From Microcaldota archaeon (GTDB lineage Archaea > Micrarchaeota > Micrarchaeia > Micrarchaeales > CABMGC01), in NCBI GenBank assembly GCA_021792095.1, contig JAJYVH010000001.1, positions 573,324 through 637,323 on the forward strand: a DNA stretch of 64,000 nt, given 5' to 3'. Below, one piece after another: positions 20,169-30,139 of this stretch. Position 1 is the first letter of the stretch; every line of letters starts with the position of its first letter. Made by a program: the position numbers and the translations under genes. The notes under the pieces are model-generated. The model did not search any database. It worked only from the letters and a program-made list of their open reading frames with translations, and was not told the DNA's origin.

Positions 20169-20443
20169 CGCGCATAGAGTTGTGATACACCGGCCGCTCC
20201 ACCCACATCGGGCCGGCTTCCCTTTCGCTAGCAAATGATTGTGTTTGTTATCGCTATTAATTGAAGCACAGGTGAGGGATGTTCCAAATTTGGACTGGAA
20301 GGGGAGGTTTTTAGTAGTGGTTTGGAATGTGTTCTCAAAGTAGGGTATTGCCTAATAAATACTGGAATTTGTTGGCAAAATATATTATTTCTAACAATTC
20401 GACTTAACTGGGTGTAGGAAGGAGACTGCAAGTTTAACTCACG

Positions 20444-20518
20444 TGCTCCGGCCGGGATTTGGACCCGGGTTACAGGCGTGAGAGGCCTGTGTCCTTGACC
20501 GGACTAGACGACCGGAGC
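20444..20518 (-). tRNA. tRNA-Glu (anticodon CTC)
   Basis: Cloverleaf: acceptor GCTCCGG/CCGGAGC, anticodon arm CAGGC-CTCTCAC-GCCTG, T arm CCGGG-TCCAAAT-CCCGG. Confidence 0.92.
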
Positions 20519-20567
20519 AAACCTTATTAGCATCGCTCCCAACATATTAATACGTTCAGGTGCGCCG

Positions 20568-21779
20568 ATGCTTCTGTATGAAAAATACTCCCCTTCGAGC
20601 CTCAGCGGTTTCGTTGGCAACAGGCTTAGCATCGAGAAGATAAGGAAATTCGGCGCTTCGGCACTGGCCGGCAAGGTGCAGAAGCCCATAATGGTGTATG
20701 GCCCGAGCGGCACGGGCAAGACATCGGCGCTCGCCGTGCTGGCGAAAGAAAGCGGTTTCGAGCTCGTGGAGCTGACGGCCAGCGACTACCGCGATGCGGA
20801 CACGCTGGGCAAGAGGCTGCTGCCCGCGGTCAAGAGCCGCGGCCTTTTCTCGCGCACCACCCTTTTCCTCTTCGACGAGGTCGACGAGCTCTCGCGCACG
20901 TTCGACAAGGGGGCCGAAAGCGTCATACTTAGGATTATAAGGGAATCGAAGCAGCCGATAGCGTTCACAGCAAACAACTACTGGGACCAGAGGATAAGCT
21001 TCCTCAGGGGCTACGTAGAGCCCGTGGAGTTCAAGAAAGTGGACACCGAATCGATAGCTGCATATCTGAAGGTCATAGCCGCTAGGGAAGGCAGGACGCT
21101 GGAGGAAGGCGTGCTGAAGGAGATCGCCTACAGGGCGGGGGGCGACGTGCGCAGCGCGCTGAACGACCTGGAGATGGTGCTGCTCGGGGGCAACGACATA
21201 ATAGAGCACCTCGGAGTGCGCGACAGGAAGCGCGAGCTCTTCAGGGTGCTGGACAAGGTGCTCCTCGGCGGCGGCCTCATGGAGGCGAGGGCCTTCGTGG
21301 ACAACAGCGACGTCGACACTGACATGCTCATAAAATGGGTGGACGAGAACATACCCAACAGGTACTACCTGCCCGGTTCGCTGCGCGACGCGTACCAGGA
21401 GCTCTCGTTCGCGAGCATGTTCCTGCACAGCGCGGAACGCGACAGGCACTACGGCTACATGAAGTACGTCCTTACCTCTATAGCGGGCGTGTCGCTGACC
21501 AGCGGCGGCCACTCGAAGTTCATAGGCACGTACACGTTCCCGTCCGCGATAAAGTACCTGAGCGCCACGAAGCAGACCAGGGGCATGCAGCGCGGCATAG
21601 CGGCCAAGCTCTCGCCGATACTGCACACCAACACACATGAGATAATCTATTCGTACCTGCCTCTTTTCAGGAGCCTGCTAGGCAGGGATGAGGAACGGCG
21701 GGTTGCGGTGAAGACGGTGCTCGAGGACTACGCGAAGCTGGACGAGGACGAGATGAAGTACGTAGCATCATCGGGCTGA
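20568..21779 (+). CDS. rfcL: Replication factor C large subunit
   Basis: YEKYSPSSLSGFVGN, GPSGTGKTSAL, LFLFDEVDEL, GGDVRSALNDLE. Confidence 0.93.
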   Translation: MLLYEKYSPSSLSGFVGNRLSIEKIRKFGASALAGKVQKPIMVYGPSGTGKTSALAVLAKESGFELVELTASDYRDADTLGKRLLPAVKSRGLFSRTTLFLFDEVDELSRTFDKGAESVILRIIRESKQPIAFTANNYWDQRISFLRGYVEPVEFKKVDTESIAAYLKVIAAREGRTLEEGVLKEIAYRAGGDVRSALNDLEMVLLGGNDIIEHLGVRDRKRELFRVLDKVLLGGGLMEARAFVDNSDVDTDMLIKWVDENIPNRYYLPGSLRDAYQELSFASMFLHSAERDRHYGYMKYVLTSIAGVSLTSGGHSKFIGTYTFPSAIKYLSATKQTRGMQRGIAAKLSPILHTNTHEIIYSYLPLFRSLLGRDEERRVAVKTVLEDYAKLDEDEMKYVASSG

Positions 21780-21788
21780 GCCGCGAGC

Positions 21789-23450
21789 TCAGCGCTCCCG
21801 GGGCTTCGCCTCCTTCCTTTCGAGCGGCGACAGGTTGAGTTCGAGCGCCAGTGTCGCTTCCTCTATGCCGAAGTTGGAGAGCACCTCAGGGTGCACCTCG
21901 CCCATCGTGCCGATGGGCTTGCCTCCCACGCTTATCTCTGCGCACCTGCCCTCGATGAAACTGCTGTGCTTGCAGGCGCGCACATCAGTCCCTATGCCCG
22001 TCTTCTTCGAGATGCCCTCCAGCACTGCCTTGATGTAGTTGAAGTTCGCCTGCGGGTAGCACGCTATGGCGGCCAGGTGCTGCTCCTCCACGGGCCTGCC
22101 GCCCTCGAGGGCGAAGGCCATGTCGAGCTCGAAGAGCTTTATTGGCATCCTGTCGTGCATCGACGCCCCGGCGTCCTTTAGCAGGCTTGGCAGGAGCCAC
22201 GTGCGCAGCATTGTGGCCGAGGAGGACTTGGGGTTCTGTATCGTTATAGCTCCACCTTCCCTGATGCGCATAGCAGCGAAGTTGGTTTCTGGATTGGTAA
22301 GGTACGAGCCCATCTCCTCGTCGAAGCCGAGGCCCACCAGCGCTGCACCGAGCTGCTCGTGCCGCTTCGTCGCCTGCTCCAGCTCTCCCTGCTGGCTCGA
22401 GACTATGTCAGCGAGCTGTATGTAGTCGTAGCCGTAGGCCACGGCTATGTCCTCCACTATGTCCTGGTCGTTGATTATGTCGAGCCTGTATGCCGGGCTC
22501 TTGAACCTTATGCGCTTTCCAACGAGCGAGGCCATGTAGCCCATCTTGTTCGATAGGAGGATCGCGTTGTTGAAGCCTATCTTCACCCCTATCTCGCGCT
22601 GCACCTGCTCCAGCTGCATCTCGATGGTGCTGCTCTGCATAGCCGGGGTCACTTCGTCTTTCCTGCCGTACCTTACGCTCACCTGCCCGACCTCGAAACC
22701 CATGTCCGAGAAATCTGCCGCAAGAAGGTCAGCGACCTTGCCGACCACCTCGCGTGACGTGCCCGTTATGTCCACCAGCATCTCCTGCGTGGATGCGGAC
22801 ACCCGCGTCCTGTCCGAGTTTAGCACCGGTATGAGCGACATCGTGCCCAGCGTGTCCTTCAGCGCCACGTACCTGCCGTGGCCGCCTGCCAGGCGGCCGT
22901 ACTGCACGCCTTTCTCCTCCATCGCCACCACTTCGCTGTACTTCATCTGCTTGCTCCTCCCAAGCGGCACATAGTACTCGTCCTCGTACGCGTCGTAGAA
23001 GAAGGGCGCCTTGGCGTTCCTAAGGTCGTGCAGGCCCAGCGCTATCTTGCTCCTGTGCCTGCCGAAGGTGTCGCTCAGCTTCTCTGTCATGTTTATTATG
23101 TCGCGCAGCTGCACCTCGCTAAGCCGCATCTCCCTGGCAATGAGCGCCGCGATGAAGGGACGTACGCCGGCCGCATGCCGGCCTACGTTTATCACGTCGG
23201 TGCTTCCGGGCGCCTTGAGCCTGTAGTCGAACTTCCGCGTCCTGCGCATGAAGTGCCGCAGCGCGCGCGCCATCCCTACAGTGCCTATGAGGTCCGGCCT
23301 GTTTGCCGGAAACTCTACGGCCATTTCCTTTTCGTTCGTCTCTTCCACGCTGAGCCCCATGCTCTCCATGTTCCTTACGAGCTCCCTGTCGGCTATGCTG
23401 AAGCCCAGGCGCTCCAGCAGGTATTTCTTGTCGTATCTGGATACCGGCAT
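21789..23450 (-). CDS. pheT: Phenylalanyl-tRNA synthetase beta subunit
   Basis: 553 aa archaeal PheT-like; MPVSRYDKKYLLERLG..., B3/B5 domains, adjacent to pheS. Confidence 0.95.
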   Translation of the reverse strand: MPVSRYDKKYLLERLGFSIADRELVRNMESMGLSVEETNEKEMAVEFPANRPDLIGTVGMARALRHFMRRTRKFDYRLKAPGSTDVINVGRHAAGVRPFIAALIAREMRLSEVQLRDIINMTEKLSDTFGRHRSKIALGLHDLRNAKAPFFYDAYEDEYYVPLGRSKQMKYSEVVAMEEKGVQYGRLAGGHGRYVALKDTLGTMSLIPVLNSDRTRVSASTQEMLVDITGTSREVVGKVADLLAADFSDMGFEVGQVSVRYGRKDEVTPAMQSSTIEMQLEQVQREIGVKIGFNNAILLSNKMGYMASLVGKRIRFKSPAYRLDIINDQDIVEDIAVAYGYDYIQLADIVSSQQGELEQATKRHEQLGAALVGLGFDEEMGSYLTNPETNFAAMRIREGGAITIQNPKSSSATMLRTWLLPSLLKDAGASMHDRMPIKLFELDMAFALEGGRPVEEQHLAAIACYPQANFNYIKAVLEGISKKTGIGTDVRACKHSSFIEGRCAEISVGGKPIGTMGEVHPEVLSNFGIEEATLALELNLSPLERKEAKPRER

Positions 23451-24923
23451 TCACGCACCACTCTCACGCAGCGCGCCAGCGCTGTTGTTGTAAAGGCTGA
23501 CTATGCTCCTTATGCCCTCGTGGCGTATCAGCGCTATCCGCTCCACGCCCAGCCCCCAGGCGAGCACTGATATGCTCTTCCTGTCCACGCCCGTTATCTC
23601 GCGCCTTATTATGCCCGCGCCGCCGAGTTCGAGCCAATCGCCGCCGTGCTTTATCTGCACCTCGACTCCGGGCTCCACGAACGGGAAGTACGATGGCTTG
23701 AACTTGACGCGCACCCCGAGGCTCGAGTAGATGCGTGCCAGCACAGAGAAGAGATTCGAGAGCGTCATGCCCCTGCCTATCACTATTCCGTCGGCCTGGT
23801 AGAAGTCCGCGAGGTGCTTGTAGTCTAGGTTCTCGTTCCTGAAGACCCTGCCGATCGTGAATACCTTTATTGGCTGGCCGAGGCTCAGCCTGCCCTCCCT
23901 GAACGCCTCCACTGCGTCGCGTATGTACCTGCCTGTGACGCTGGTTGTGTGCGTCCGCAGCACCGCCTTCTCCGCTGCTTCCTGCGACCACTGGCTGTGC
24001 CATGCCCTCTCGTGCTCTTCCTTCACCGCCTTGACAAGGTCCCTGTCTTCGAGCTTTATAGACTCGGGCGCTGAGAGGAAGAATGTGTCCTGCGCGTCCC
24101 TTGCAGGATGGTCCTGCGGCACGAAAAGATGGTCGAAGACCCAGAATGCAGGCTCTATCACCGGGCCGCTGATTTCCCTGAAGCCCATACTTGTGTATGC
24201 CTGCTTCATCTCGTTGATCAGGTTCCTGAGCACGTGCCTGGATGCGGGCACCTCCGCCTCTATGCCGGCCTCCACGTTGTAGGGCCTGAACTTCTTGCCG
24301 GCCCACAGCCTGCCCCTTATGGCGTTCCTGTCGAGCGAGTCTATGTAGCTCTCCGCCTGCCTCTCCTTCGCCAGCTCCAGCATGCCTTTCTGCGTTATGG
24401 ATATGCTCCTTGTCTCTTCCTTGCCGCTCGCCTCTATAAGCCCGCGCTCAAGCAGCTCCTTGGCGGCCTCGCCGCCCTTGGCGCGCCCGAATGCGTCAGC
24501 GTCGCGGGCGAGTTCGGCCAGGAGCCTGCCCGCCGCAGTGCCGAACGCCCTTGTCTTCAAGCCCTCCTGCGTGGCCGTAAGGAGGCCGTTGTCTATCACA
24601 GCGAGCCCTTTCTTCTTGGCCCAGATTATCCCTATCTGTTCTTCCTTGCCTGACAGCTCCCTGAGCGCTACCGGCTTCCTGGCTATGCGTTCTGCCAGCA
24701 ATTCCTCGGGCAGCCCCTCTTTGGCATAGCGTTTGCCCTCGTCCGTAAGAGAGGCCGAATCAGCCTTCACCGACTCGGTCTCCACGAGCTTCGCTTCCGA
24801 GAGGTTGCTCAGCGCCCAGCGCGCCTCGTCAGCGCTAAGCCCGGAACGCTCCAGCAGCTCGCCGAAGCTCAGCTTCCTGGCCTCCTTCAGGGAGAGCAAG
24901 ACCGAGAGTTCGTGCTTGTGCAT
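23451..24923 (-). CDS. pheS: Phenylalanyl-tRNA synthetase alpha subunit
   Basis: MHKHELSVLLSLKEARKLSF start typical of archaeal PheS; HPARDAQDTFF, HTTSVTGRYI, GxGVERIALIRHEG; upstream ORF extension to 25037 considered doubtful. Confidence 0.94.
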   Translation of the reverse strand: MHKHELSVLLSLKEARKLSFGELLERSGLSADEARWALSNLSEAKLVETESVKADSASLTDEGKRYAKEGLPEELLAERIARKPVALRELSGKEEQIGIIWAKKKGLAVIDNGLLTATQEGLKTRAFGTAAGRLLAELARDADAFGRAKGGEAAKELLERGLIEASGKEETRSISITQKGMLELAKERQAESYIDSLDRNAIRGRLWAGKKFRPYNVEAGIEAEVPASRHVLRNLINEMKQAYTSMGFREISGPVIEPAFWVFDHLFVPQDHPARDAQDTFFLSAPESIKLEDRDLVKAVKEEHERAWHSQWSQEAAEKAVLRTHTTSVTGRYIRDAVEAFREGRLSLGQPIKVFTIGRVFRNENLDYKHLADFYQADGIVIGRGMTLSNLFSVLARIYSSLGVRVKFKPSYFPFVEPGVEVQIKHGGDWLELGGAGIIRREITGVDRKSISVLAWGLGVERIALIRHEGIRSIVSLYNNSAGALRESGA

Positions 24924-25357
24924 GCCTATACTGCCGTTGCCCCAATCCTTAGTTACTTCTGATAGCTTGTTTTTAATGATTTCCCCCAGCGTGCGCTCAG
25001 GTATCCGTGCTATCGCCTCACCGCAACGCCTTCGCAACGCTGCCTCCTCAATCTCAGCAGCATGTAGTCGATGTCTTCCTTGTTCATGGCTCCGTGCGCG
25101 TTTAGCCTGTCAGGGATGTGCTTTACGTTCCACTGGCCAAGCGAATCCGGCCCGCTCCACACCACGCCATCCGAATCGAAAAATAGGCATTGCCTGCCAG
25201 GTCCGCGCTCCGACGGAGCTTCGGTTTGCGCCCCTGCTTTGTCTCCGCTCACTCTGCCCTTAGCATCCTTGCCCGCGTTGCAAATTGGCTCGGCATCACA
25301 TCAACAATCGTACATTGCGGCTCAGCTGGTATATATGCGTTCTGTGCAGGTGCCAAT

Positions 25358-26128
25358 TCACTTGAAGAACCTGTTATACGCGTATACCGCCACCGCCACA
25401 AGGAAAAGGAGCAAGAGCAGGTACAGCAGCGCCGCGTAGTGGTCGTAGATGTCGCTGAAGAAGCTCATCACCTCCTGCTGCGGCGTTTGCGTTATGATGT
25501 ACGAGAACTGGAAGTTCTGGAGCGGCTCGCCCGAATACCATGCGAATTGCGTGCCTGTGTAGTTGCCCGCCGCGCTGGGCAGCGGGAAGTCGGGCGCGGG
25601 GTACACGCCCACTATGCGTGTGCCGTTCGGCACTATCAGCGTGAGCCTGGCGTTGGCAGGGAGCGCCTGGCCGCTGGCCGTGTGGAGGAAGTTGAATACG
25701 TCGGGGTTTAGCGAATACTCGAACTGGCGCGGCGCTATGTTGGCCTCGCTCGTGACGTTGCTCACGTAGTAGCTCATTGTGAGCGACGCGTAGCCGCCGC
25801 TGTTGTTTGCTGACACTATGGGGCCCGGAAGGAAGGTGAAGTTGCTTATGCTCGAGTACGGGTTGAGTATGTGCTCGGTGAGGAACGGCGAGCCCGTGGC
25901 CTTCTGCCAGTTGCTCAGCGAGAGGTTGAACGCCTGCCTGTCCTGCGTGTACGTGCCGAGCGACGAGTTGCTTACGTAGAGCTCTATGCCCTCGACCACG
26001 TGCGCGGTGGTCGAATTGGTGAGGAAGACCGTCGTCGACAGGGCCGTGGTGTTGAAGTATGCTTTGGTGCTGACCGCAGACATGAGCAGCAGCAGCGAGA
26101 AAACAGCCAAGGCGCCCAAACCCTTCAT
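25358..26128 (-). CDS. Secreted/membrane-anchored protein of unknown function
   Basis: N-terminal signal peptide, many N-x-S/T sites, C-terminal TM (YAALLYLLLLLFLVAVAVYAYNRFFK). Confidence 0.75.
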   Translation of the reverse strand: MKGLGALAVFSLLLLMSAVSTKAYFNTTALSTTVFLTNSTTAHVVEGIELYVSNSSLGTYTQDRQAFNLSLSNWQKATGSPFLTEHILNPYSSISNFTFLPGPIVSANNSGGYASLTMSYYVSNVTSEANIAPRQFEYSLNPDVFNFLHTASGQALPANARLTLIVPNGTRIVGVYPAPDFPLPSAAGNYTGTQFAWYSGEPLQNFQFSYIITQTPQQEVMSFFSDIYDHYAALLYLLLLLFLVAVAVYAYNRFFK

Positions 26129-26182
26129 CCTGACACTCGCAATCCCATGGTATTACAAAGTATTAAATCCTATCAGTATCGC

Positions 26183-26851
26183 TCAGAGGCCGAGCCCTTC
26201 TACGATGTGCGCGAGCTCGAACCCTGTGGTTTCGCTGCCCGCTATCACGCCGTTGGAGTTGGCTATCGCGCAGAGGCCGACGTACACCGAGCCGAGGTTC
26301 GCGGTGGACTGCTCGGAGCCCGTGCCTGTAAGCGCCTCGAGCCCGCGCTTCTCGTCCTCGCTGGCCCTGTTGTTGACCACCATGCCCTTGTTGGTGAGTA
26401 TGTTCGTGGCCCCCACGGTCCTGAAGCCCGCTATGCTGGCCCTCACGGTGCGCACGCCGAGCACTCTGGCTATCACACTCTCCTCCTCCCTCCCGTAGTC
26501 CGGGTTTATGACAGCTATGCTGTCGTTGGCTAGTATGTTGTTCTTGAGCGCGTTGTACTCTGTCTTGAATATCTCCACCCTGGCGCCAGGCAGCGCCTTG
26601 CGCACGGCCTCGAGCTCGTTGTCCTCGGTGCCGTAAGGGAGCAGCACTCCTTTGCTGTTCGCCACCGTGTATATGCCGATCAGGTTCGATCCGGCCACGC
26701 TGGCGCGCACGCACTCCACGCCCAGCGTCTTGGCTATGCTCCTTTGCTCATCCTCGCTCGCGCCCTTGCCGAGCAGGAAAAACGCGTCCGTGGCCGTGGC
26801 AAGCGCACCTATGTAGTCGTTGCCCAGTATGCTCGTCCTGTCTACTGCCAT
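26183..26851 (-). CDS. eif6: Translation initiation factor aIF6
   Basis: Pentein repeats (GVLLPYGTEDNELEAVRKALP, NGVIAGSETTGFELAHIVEGLGL). Confidence 0.96.
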   Translation of the reverse strand: MAVDRTSILGNDYIGALATATDAFFLLGKGASEDEQRSIAKTLGVECVRASVAGSNLIGIYTVANSKGVLLPYGTEDNELEAVRKALPGARVEIFKTEYNALKNNILANDSIAVINPDYGREEESVIARVLGVRTVRASIAGFRTVGATNILTNKGMVVNNRASEDEKRGLEALTGTGSEQSTANLGSVYVGLCAIANSNGVIAGSETTGFELAHIVEGLGL

Positions 26852-26861
26852 TGGATCGTGC

Positions 26862-27230
26862 TTATTCTTTCGGCTTCCCGGAAGCCTGCTTTGGCGCCTG
26901 CAGCTGCTTCTTCTCCTCTTTCTTCGGAGCCGCAGCCTTGGCCGGTGCCGGAGCCTGCGCCGGGGCAGCGGGGGCAGGCAGGCGTAGCTCCATGCCGCCG
27001 TCCTTCTGCTCCACGCTGACCGCGACCCTTGCTAGCATGAAGGAAGAGCCCTGCGCGCCCTTCAGCAGCGCCTCGTTGAGCTGCTTGCTTATCGTTATGC
27101 TCTCCGGCTCTGACTTGGTCAGCCTCGCCGCCTCCTCTCTCACTATGCCGCTTATCCTCTGCCTGCGCCTGTTCCTGTGCAGCCTCATCAGCTTCTTCCT
27201 TATGTTTATTGTTATCGTCCTGGTCTGCAT
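26862..27230 (-). CDS. rpl31e: Ribosomal protein L31e with Ala/Pro/Lys-rich C-terminal tail
   Basis: RTITINIRKKLMRLHRNRRRQRISGIVREEAARL...; next to L39e and aIF6. Confidence 0.88.
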   Translation of the reverse strand: MQTRTITINIRKKLMRLHRNRRRQRISGIVREEAARLTKSEPESITISKQLNEALLKGAQGSSFMLARVAVSVEQKDGGMELRLPAPAAPAQAPAPAKAAAPKKEEKKQLQAPKQASGKPKE

Positions 27231-27234
27231 CGAA

Positions 27235-27393
27235 TCATTCCTTTATCTTCAGCTTCCTGTGGCGCCACTCACGCCTGAACTTGTTGTAGCCCACGCGCCT
27301 GTGCGTGCGAACTATCGCCAATAATGGTATGCGCCTGTTCTGCTTCATGCGCTTGCCCAGCCTTCTCTTCTTCAACGCGCTCTTCTTAGACAT
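27235..27393 (-). CDS. rpl39e: Ribosomal protein L39e
   Basis: 52 aa: MSKKSALKKRRLGKRMKQNRRIPLLAIVRTHRRVGYNKFRREWRHRKLKIKE (not in the ORF track; read from the minus strand). Confidence 0.93.
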   Translation of the reverse strand: MSKKSALKKRRLGKRMKQNRRIPLLAIVRTHRRVGYNKFRREWRHRKLKIKE

Positions 27394-27402
27394 GCAAATC
27401 AA

Positions 27403-27717
27403 CTACTTGTGCCTGAACTCGATCTTCGGCTCCGGCCTGTATGTCAGCCTGGCCAGGAGGTTCCTAAGCTCCTGTTCGCTTATCGGCTTGCTTATCCTGT
27501 TGCCCTGCGCCATGCCTACAAGCATGTCGAGGAGCTGCGCGTACAGCTCGTAATTGGAGACGCGCACGTTCATCAGCCGCTCATACGCTGCCGGTTCCAT
27601 GAGCCTCTTTACCACGGCCTTCTTCTCCTGCTCTATCTGCATCTTCCTTAGCTGCTTGTAAACGTCTTTCTCGCGCCTTTTGGCCGCGCCCTCTTCCTCG
27701 TCGCTTGCCACTTTCAA
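27403..27717 (-). CDS. DNA-binding protein, PDCD5/TFAR19 family
   Basis: LRKMQIEQEKKAVVKRLMEPAAYERLMNVRVSNYELYAQLLDMLVGMAQGNRISKPISEQELRNLLARL. Confidence 0.9.
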   Translation of the reverse strand: MKVASDEEEGAAKRREKDVYKQLRKMQIEQEKKAVVKRLMEPAAYERLMNVRVSNYELYAQLLDMLVGMAQGNRISKPISEQELRNLLARLTYRPEPKIEFRHK

Positions 27718-28142
27718 GCACCGCGCACAATGCTTGTCGCTATCTTGTCCAGGAACGACTTGCCCTGCGGCGTTATCTCCCTGCCCGTCTTGCCCTTCTT
27801 GACGTAGCCCGCCTTCTCGAGCGCGTTGAGCGCGTCCGTTATGACGCTGCCGCCCGCCCGCTTCTGGTGGTGCCTCGTGACGTTGTGCAGCTTCCTGCTG
27901 CCGTACCTTGTCCGCAGCCTGCTCACGCCTATCGGCCCGTGCAGGTATACCTGCCTGAGCACAGCGGCGCTCCTGAAGTACCAGAAATCGGCCCTTTCCG
28001 GAGGCCTCTCCCTGCTGGGTCCTGTCTTCACCAGTGTGACGTAGCCAGGCATGGGCAGCTTCTGCTCCTGAAGCTTCGCCGCTGCCGCTTCCACGAGCCT
28101 GCCGGAGTCCACCTCCTGAACATTTGCCATGCTGATAACCAA
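27714..28142 (-). CDS. rps19e: Ribosomal protein S19e
   Basis: RPPERADFWYFRSAAVLRQVYLHGPIGVSRLRTRYG...HHQKRAGGSVITDALNALEKAGYV. Confidence 0.96.
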   Translation of the reverse strand: MVISMANVQEVDSGRLVEAAAAKLQEQKLPMPGYVTLVKTGPSRERPPERADFWYFRSAAVLRQVYLHGPIGVSRLRTRYGSRKLHNVTRHHQKRAGGSVITDALNALEKAGYVKKGKTGREITPQGKSFLDKIATSIVRGA

Positions 28143-28209
28143 TTTTTGTTATTAGTGTGGCACGTTAACCTATATATATCTAAGTGGTGCCAATCCTGCA
28201 TAACTGCAC

Positions 28210-28491
28210 GTGTTTTTCATGGAGATAAGCGTGAACGTGATAGAGGACGATGGCAAGAGCTTCGTGGCAGAGTTCGTCGGGGCGGACAGGAGCCTGCCCG
28301 ACCTGATAAGGTCCAAGGTCGCGGAGTCCAAGGAAGTGGAGTTCGCGAGCGTGGAGAAGGACCATCCGGAGATAGGCAACCCCAGGCTCGTGGTGAAGGC
28401 GAGCAGGAACGCGAAGGGGCACGTGCTCAAGGCGATAGAGGAGCTCGAGGAGCAGCTGAAGGAGCTCTCCGCGGAGCTGCCCAAGAAGTAG
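28210..28491 (+). CDS. rpoL: DNA-directed RNA polymerase subunit L
   Basis: Rpb11/RpoL-like 93 aa: HPEIGNPRLVVKA...LKAIEELEEQLKEL. Confidence 0.87.
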   Translation: MFFMEISVNVIEDDGKSFVAEFVGADRSLPDLIRSKVAESKEVEFASVEKDHPEIGNPRLVVKASRNAKGHVLKAIEELEEQLKELSAELPKK

Positions 28492-28495
28492 TCGC

Positions 28496-29053
28496 ATGCA
28501 GCTAAAGCGCGGCATAAGGATACTGGCGATAGACGACTCCCATTTCACAAAGGAAGACGGGCGAGCCCTGGCTGTGGGCGTGGTGGGCAGGCCGGGCGTG
28601 ATAGAGGGCATACTCTCTTTCAGAGTCGCGGTGGACGGAAATGAAGCGACGCGCGCGCTGATACACAGGGTGCGCACCTCGAAGTTTGCCGGCCAGATAA
28701 AGCTCATAGTGACAAACGGCATAACGCTCGCCGGTCTCAACATGCTCGACCTGGAGGAGATAAGCGAGAGGCTGCGCGTGCCCGTTGTCAGCATCGTGAG
28801 GCGCAGGCCGCACAAGACGAGGCTCGAGGCAGCGATACGCAAGTCTGGCAAGGACGTAAGGGTGAAGCTGGCGCTGCTCAAAAAGCTCAACGCGAACCTC
28901 AGCATAAAACGCGTTGAGGGCCTTTACGTGCAGCCAGCCGGCATAAGCAACGAGGCGTTCAAGCCGATGCAAGCTAATGCATACTATTTCCTCAGGCTCG
29001 CGCACCTGATAGCGAGCGGAGTGGCGAAGGGAGAGTCAAGGGGCAGGGTGTAG
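28496..29053 (+). CDS. DUF99 family protein (endonuclease V-like fold)
   Basis: RGIRILAIDDSHF...GVVGRPGVIEGILSFRVAVDGNEAT...IVTNGITLAGLNMLDL. Confidence 0.88.
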   Translation: MQLKRGIRILAIDDSHFTKEDGRALAVGVVGRPGVIEGILSFRVAVDGNEATRALIHRVRTSKFAGQIKLIVTNGITLAGLNMLDLEEISERLRVPVVSIVRRRPHKTRLEAAIRKSGKDVRVKLALLKKLNANLSIKRVEGLYVQPAGISNEAFKPMQANAYYFLRLAHLIASGVAKGESRGRV

Positions 29054-29125
29054 GCTCCTTGGCTGTTTGAGGCTGCCTCTGATTGCAGGCGCATGCGTCT
29101 TTTTGTAAGCCGACTGCGTAATGGA

Positions 29126-29962
29126 TCAACTGCCGCGCTGCAGGTTTTCCTCCTTGAGCTTGAGGACATCTAGAGCCTTTCGCATCTCGTTCATTCCCCT
29201 AAGACACTCCTTTACCTGCTCTGTCGATGTAAATGCATAGTCGAAGTCAATATCGCCTTCGAAAAGGCGAGTATCGCCTTTTATGTGCGTGTGGCCATAC
29301 ACGTGTGCGTTGCCAGAAATCTGTGCGTTGCTATTAACTCGTGCGTCGCCAAAGACCCGTGCGTCACCATATATCTGTGCTTTATCCGAGACATATGCGT
29401 CGCCAAATACAAATGCATGGTCCCAGATCCGAGAGTCGCCAAAGACCCGTGCGTTACCATATATCCGTGCGTTTTCCCAGATCCGAGAGTCGCCAAAGAC
29501 CCGTGCGTTGTCAGAGACCTGTGCGTTGCCAAAGACCCGTGCGTTACCATATATCCGTGCGTTTTCCCAGATCCGAGAGTCGCCAAAGACCCCTGCGTCG
29601 CCAGAGACCCATGCATCGCCAAAGACCCATGCGTCGCCAGCGACCCGTGCGTTGTCAGAGACCTCTGCGTCGCCATAGATCCATGCGTTGTCATAGACCC
29701 GTGCGTCGCCAGAGACCCGTGCGTCGTCAGAGACCCGTGCGTCGCCAGAGACCCATGCTTTTGACGCAAAGTCCAGATTGCCTTCTTTCTCTATGAAACC
29801 GCCCACCTGCCCTCTCTTTACAGAACCAAAATCTTCAAGCGCCACTATCCTGTAAAGCTTGTGCCCGTTCGCAGCCGTTACTGTCTCCCCTGTGAAACCG
29901 AATTTTGTATTCTCTTTGCTCAGTTGCGGAAGCGTCGCCGTCTCGGCTTGTCTAATAGCCAT
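29126..29962 (-). CDS. Left-handed beta-helix-type hexapeptide-repeat protein
   Basis: ~30 tandem copies of (F/Y/S)GDA(R/W)V-like hexapeptides. Confidence 0.88.
   Translation of the reverse strand: MAIRQAETATLPQLSKENTKFGFTGETVTAANGHKLYRIVALEDFGSVKRGQVGGFIEKEGNLDFASKAWVSGDARVSDDARVSGDARVYDNAWIYGDAEVSDNARVAGDAWVFGDAWVSGDAGVFGDSRIWENARIYGNARVFGNAQVSDNARVFGDSRIWENARIYGNARVFGDSRIWDHAFVFGDAYVSDKAQIYGDARVFGDARVNSNAQISGNAHVYGHTHIKGDTRLFEGDIDFDYAFTSTEQVKECLRGMNEMRKALDVLKLKEENLQRGS
29281..29762 (-). repeat. Degenerate 18-bp tandem coding repeat, including two exact 65-bp copies (29438-29502 and 29528-29592)
   Basis: Direct reading of the sequence; copies 90 bp apart are identical over 65 bp. Confidence 0.9.
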
Positions 29963-30139
29963 GCCTTCTACCTAATTATCGTCTTTCTTCCCTGTATATA
30001 TTCATTTGCTTTGGAACTGACATACACTGTCCGTGCATTCGGTAGGGGCATTACCTCACAGCAGCATTGTGTACGGTTTATGTCGCCCACTTGATTGCGA
30101 GAGTTATCGAAAGGCAAATCCAGGGGCAGTATGTGAATC

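Noticed and set aside
24924-25252. pheS N-terminal extension (to 25037) and the 80-aa ORF 25010-25252
   Set aside because: Archaeal PheS normally starts at MHKHELSVLL; the upstream ORF overlaps and shows no recognisable domain, so I cannot support it.
29281-29796. Possible CRISPR-like array or repeat ORFs on both strands at the hexapeptide region
   Set aside because: Repeats are contiguous 18-bp coding units with no spacers; the minus-strand beta-helix ORF explains them.
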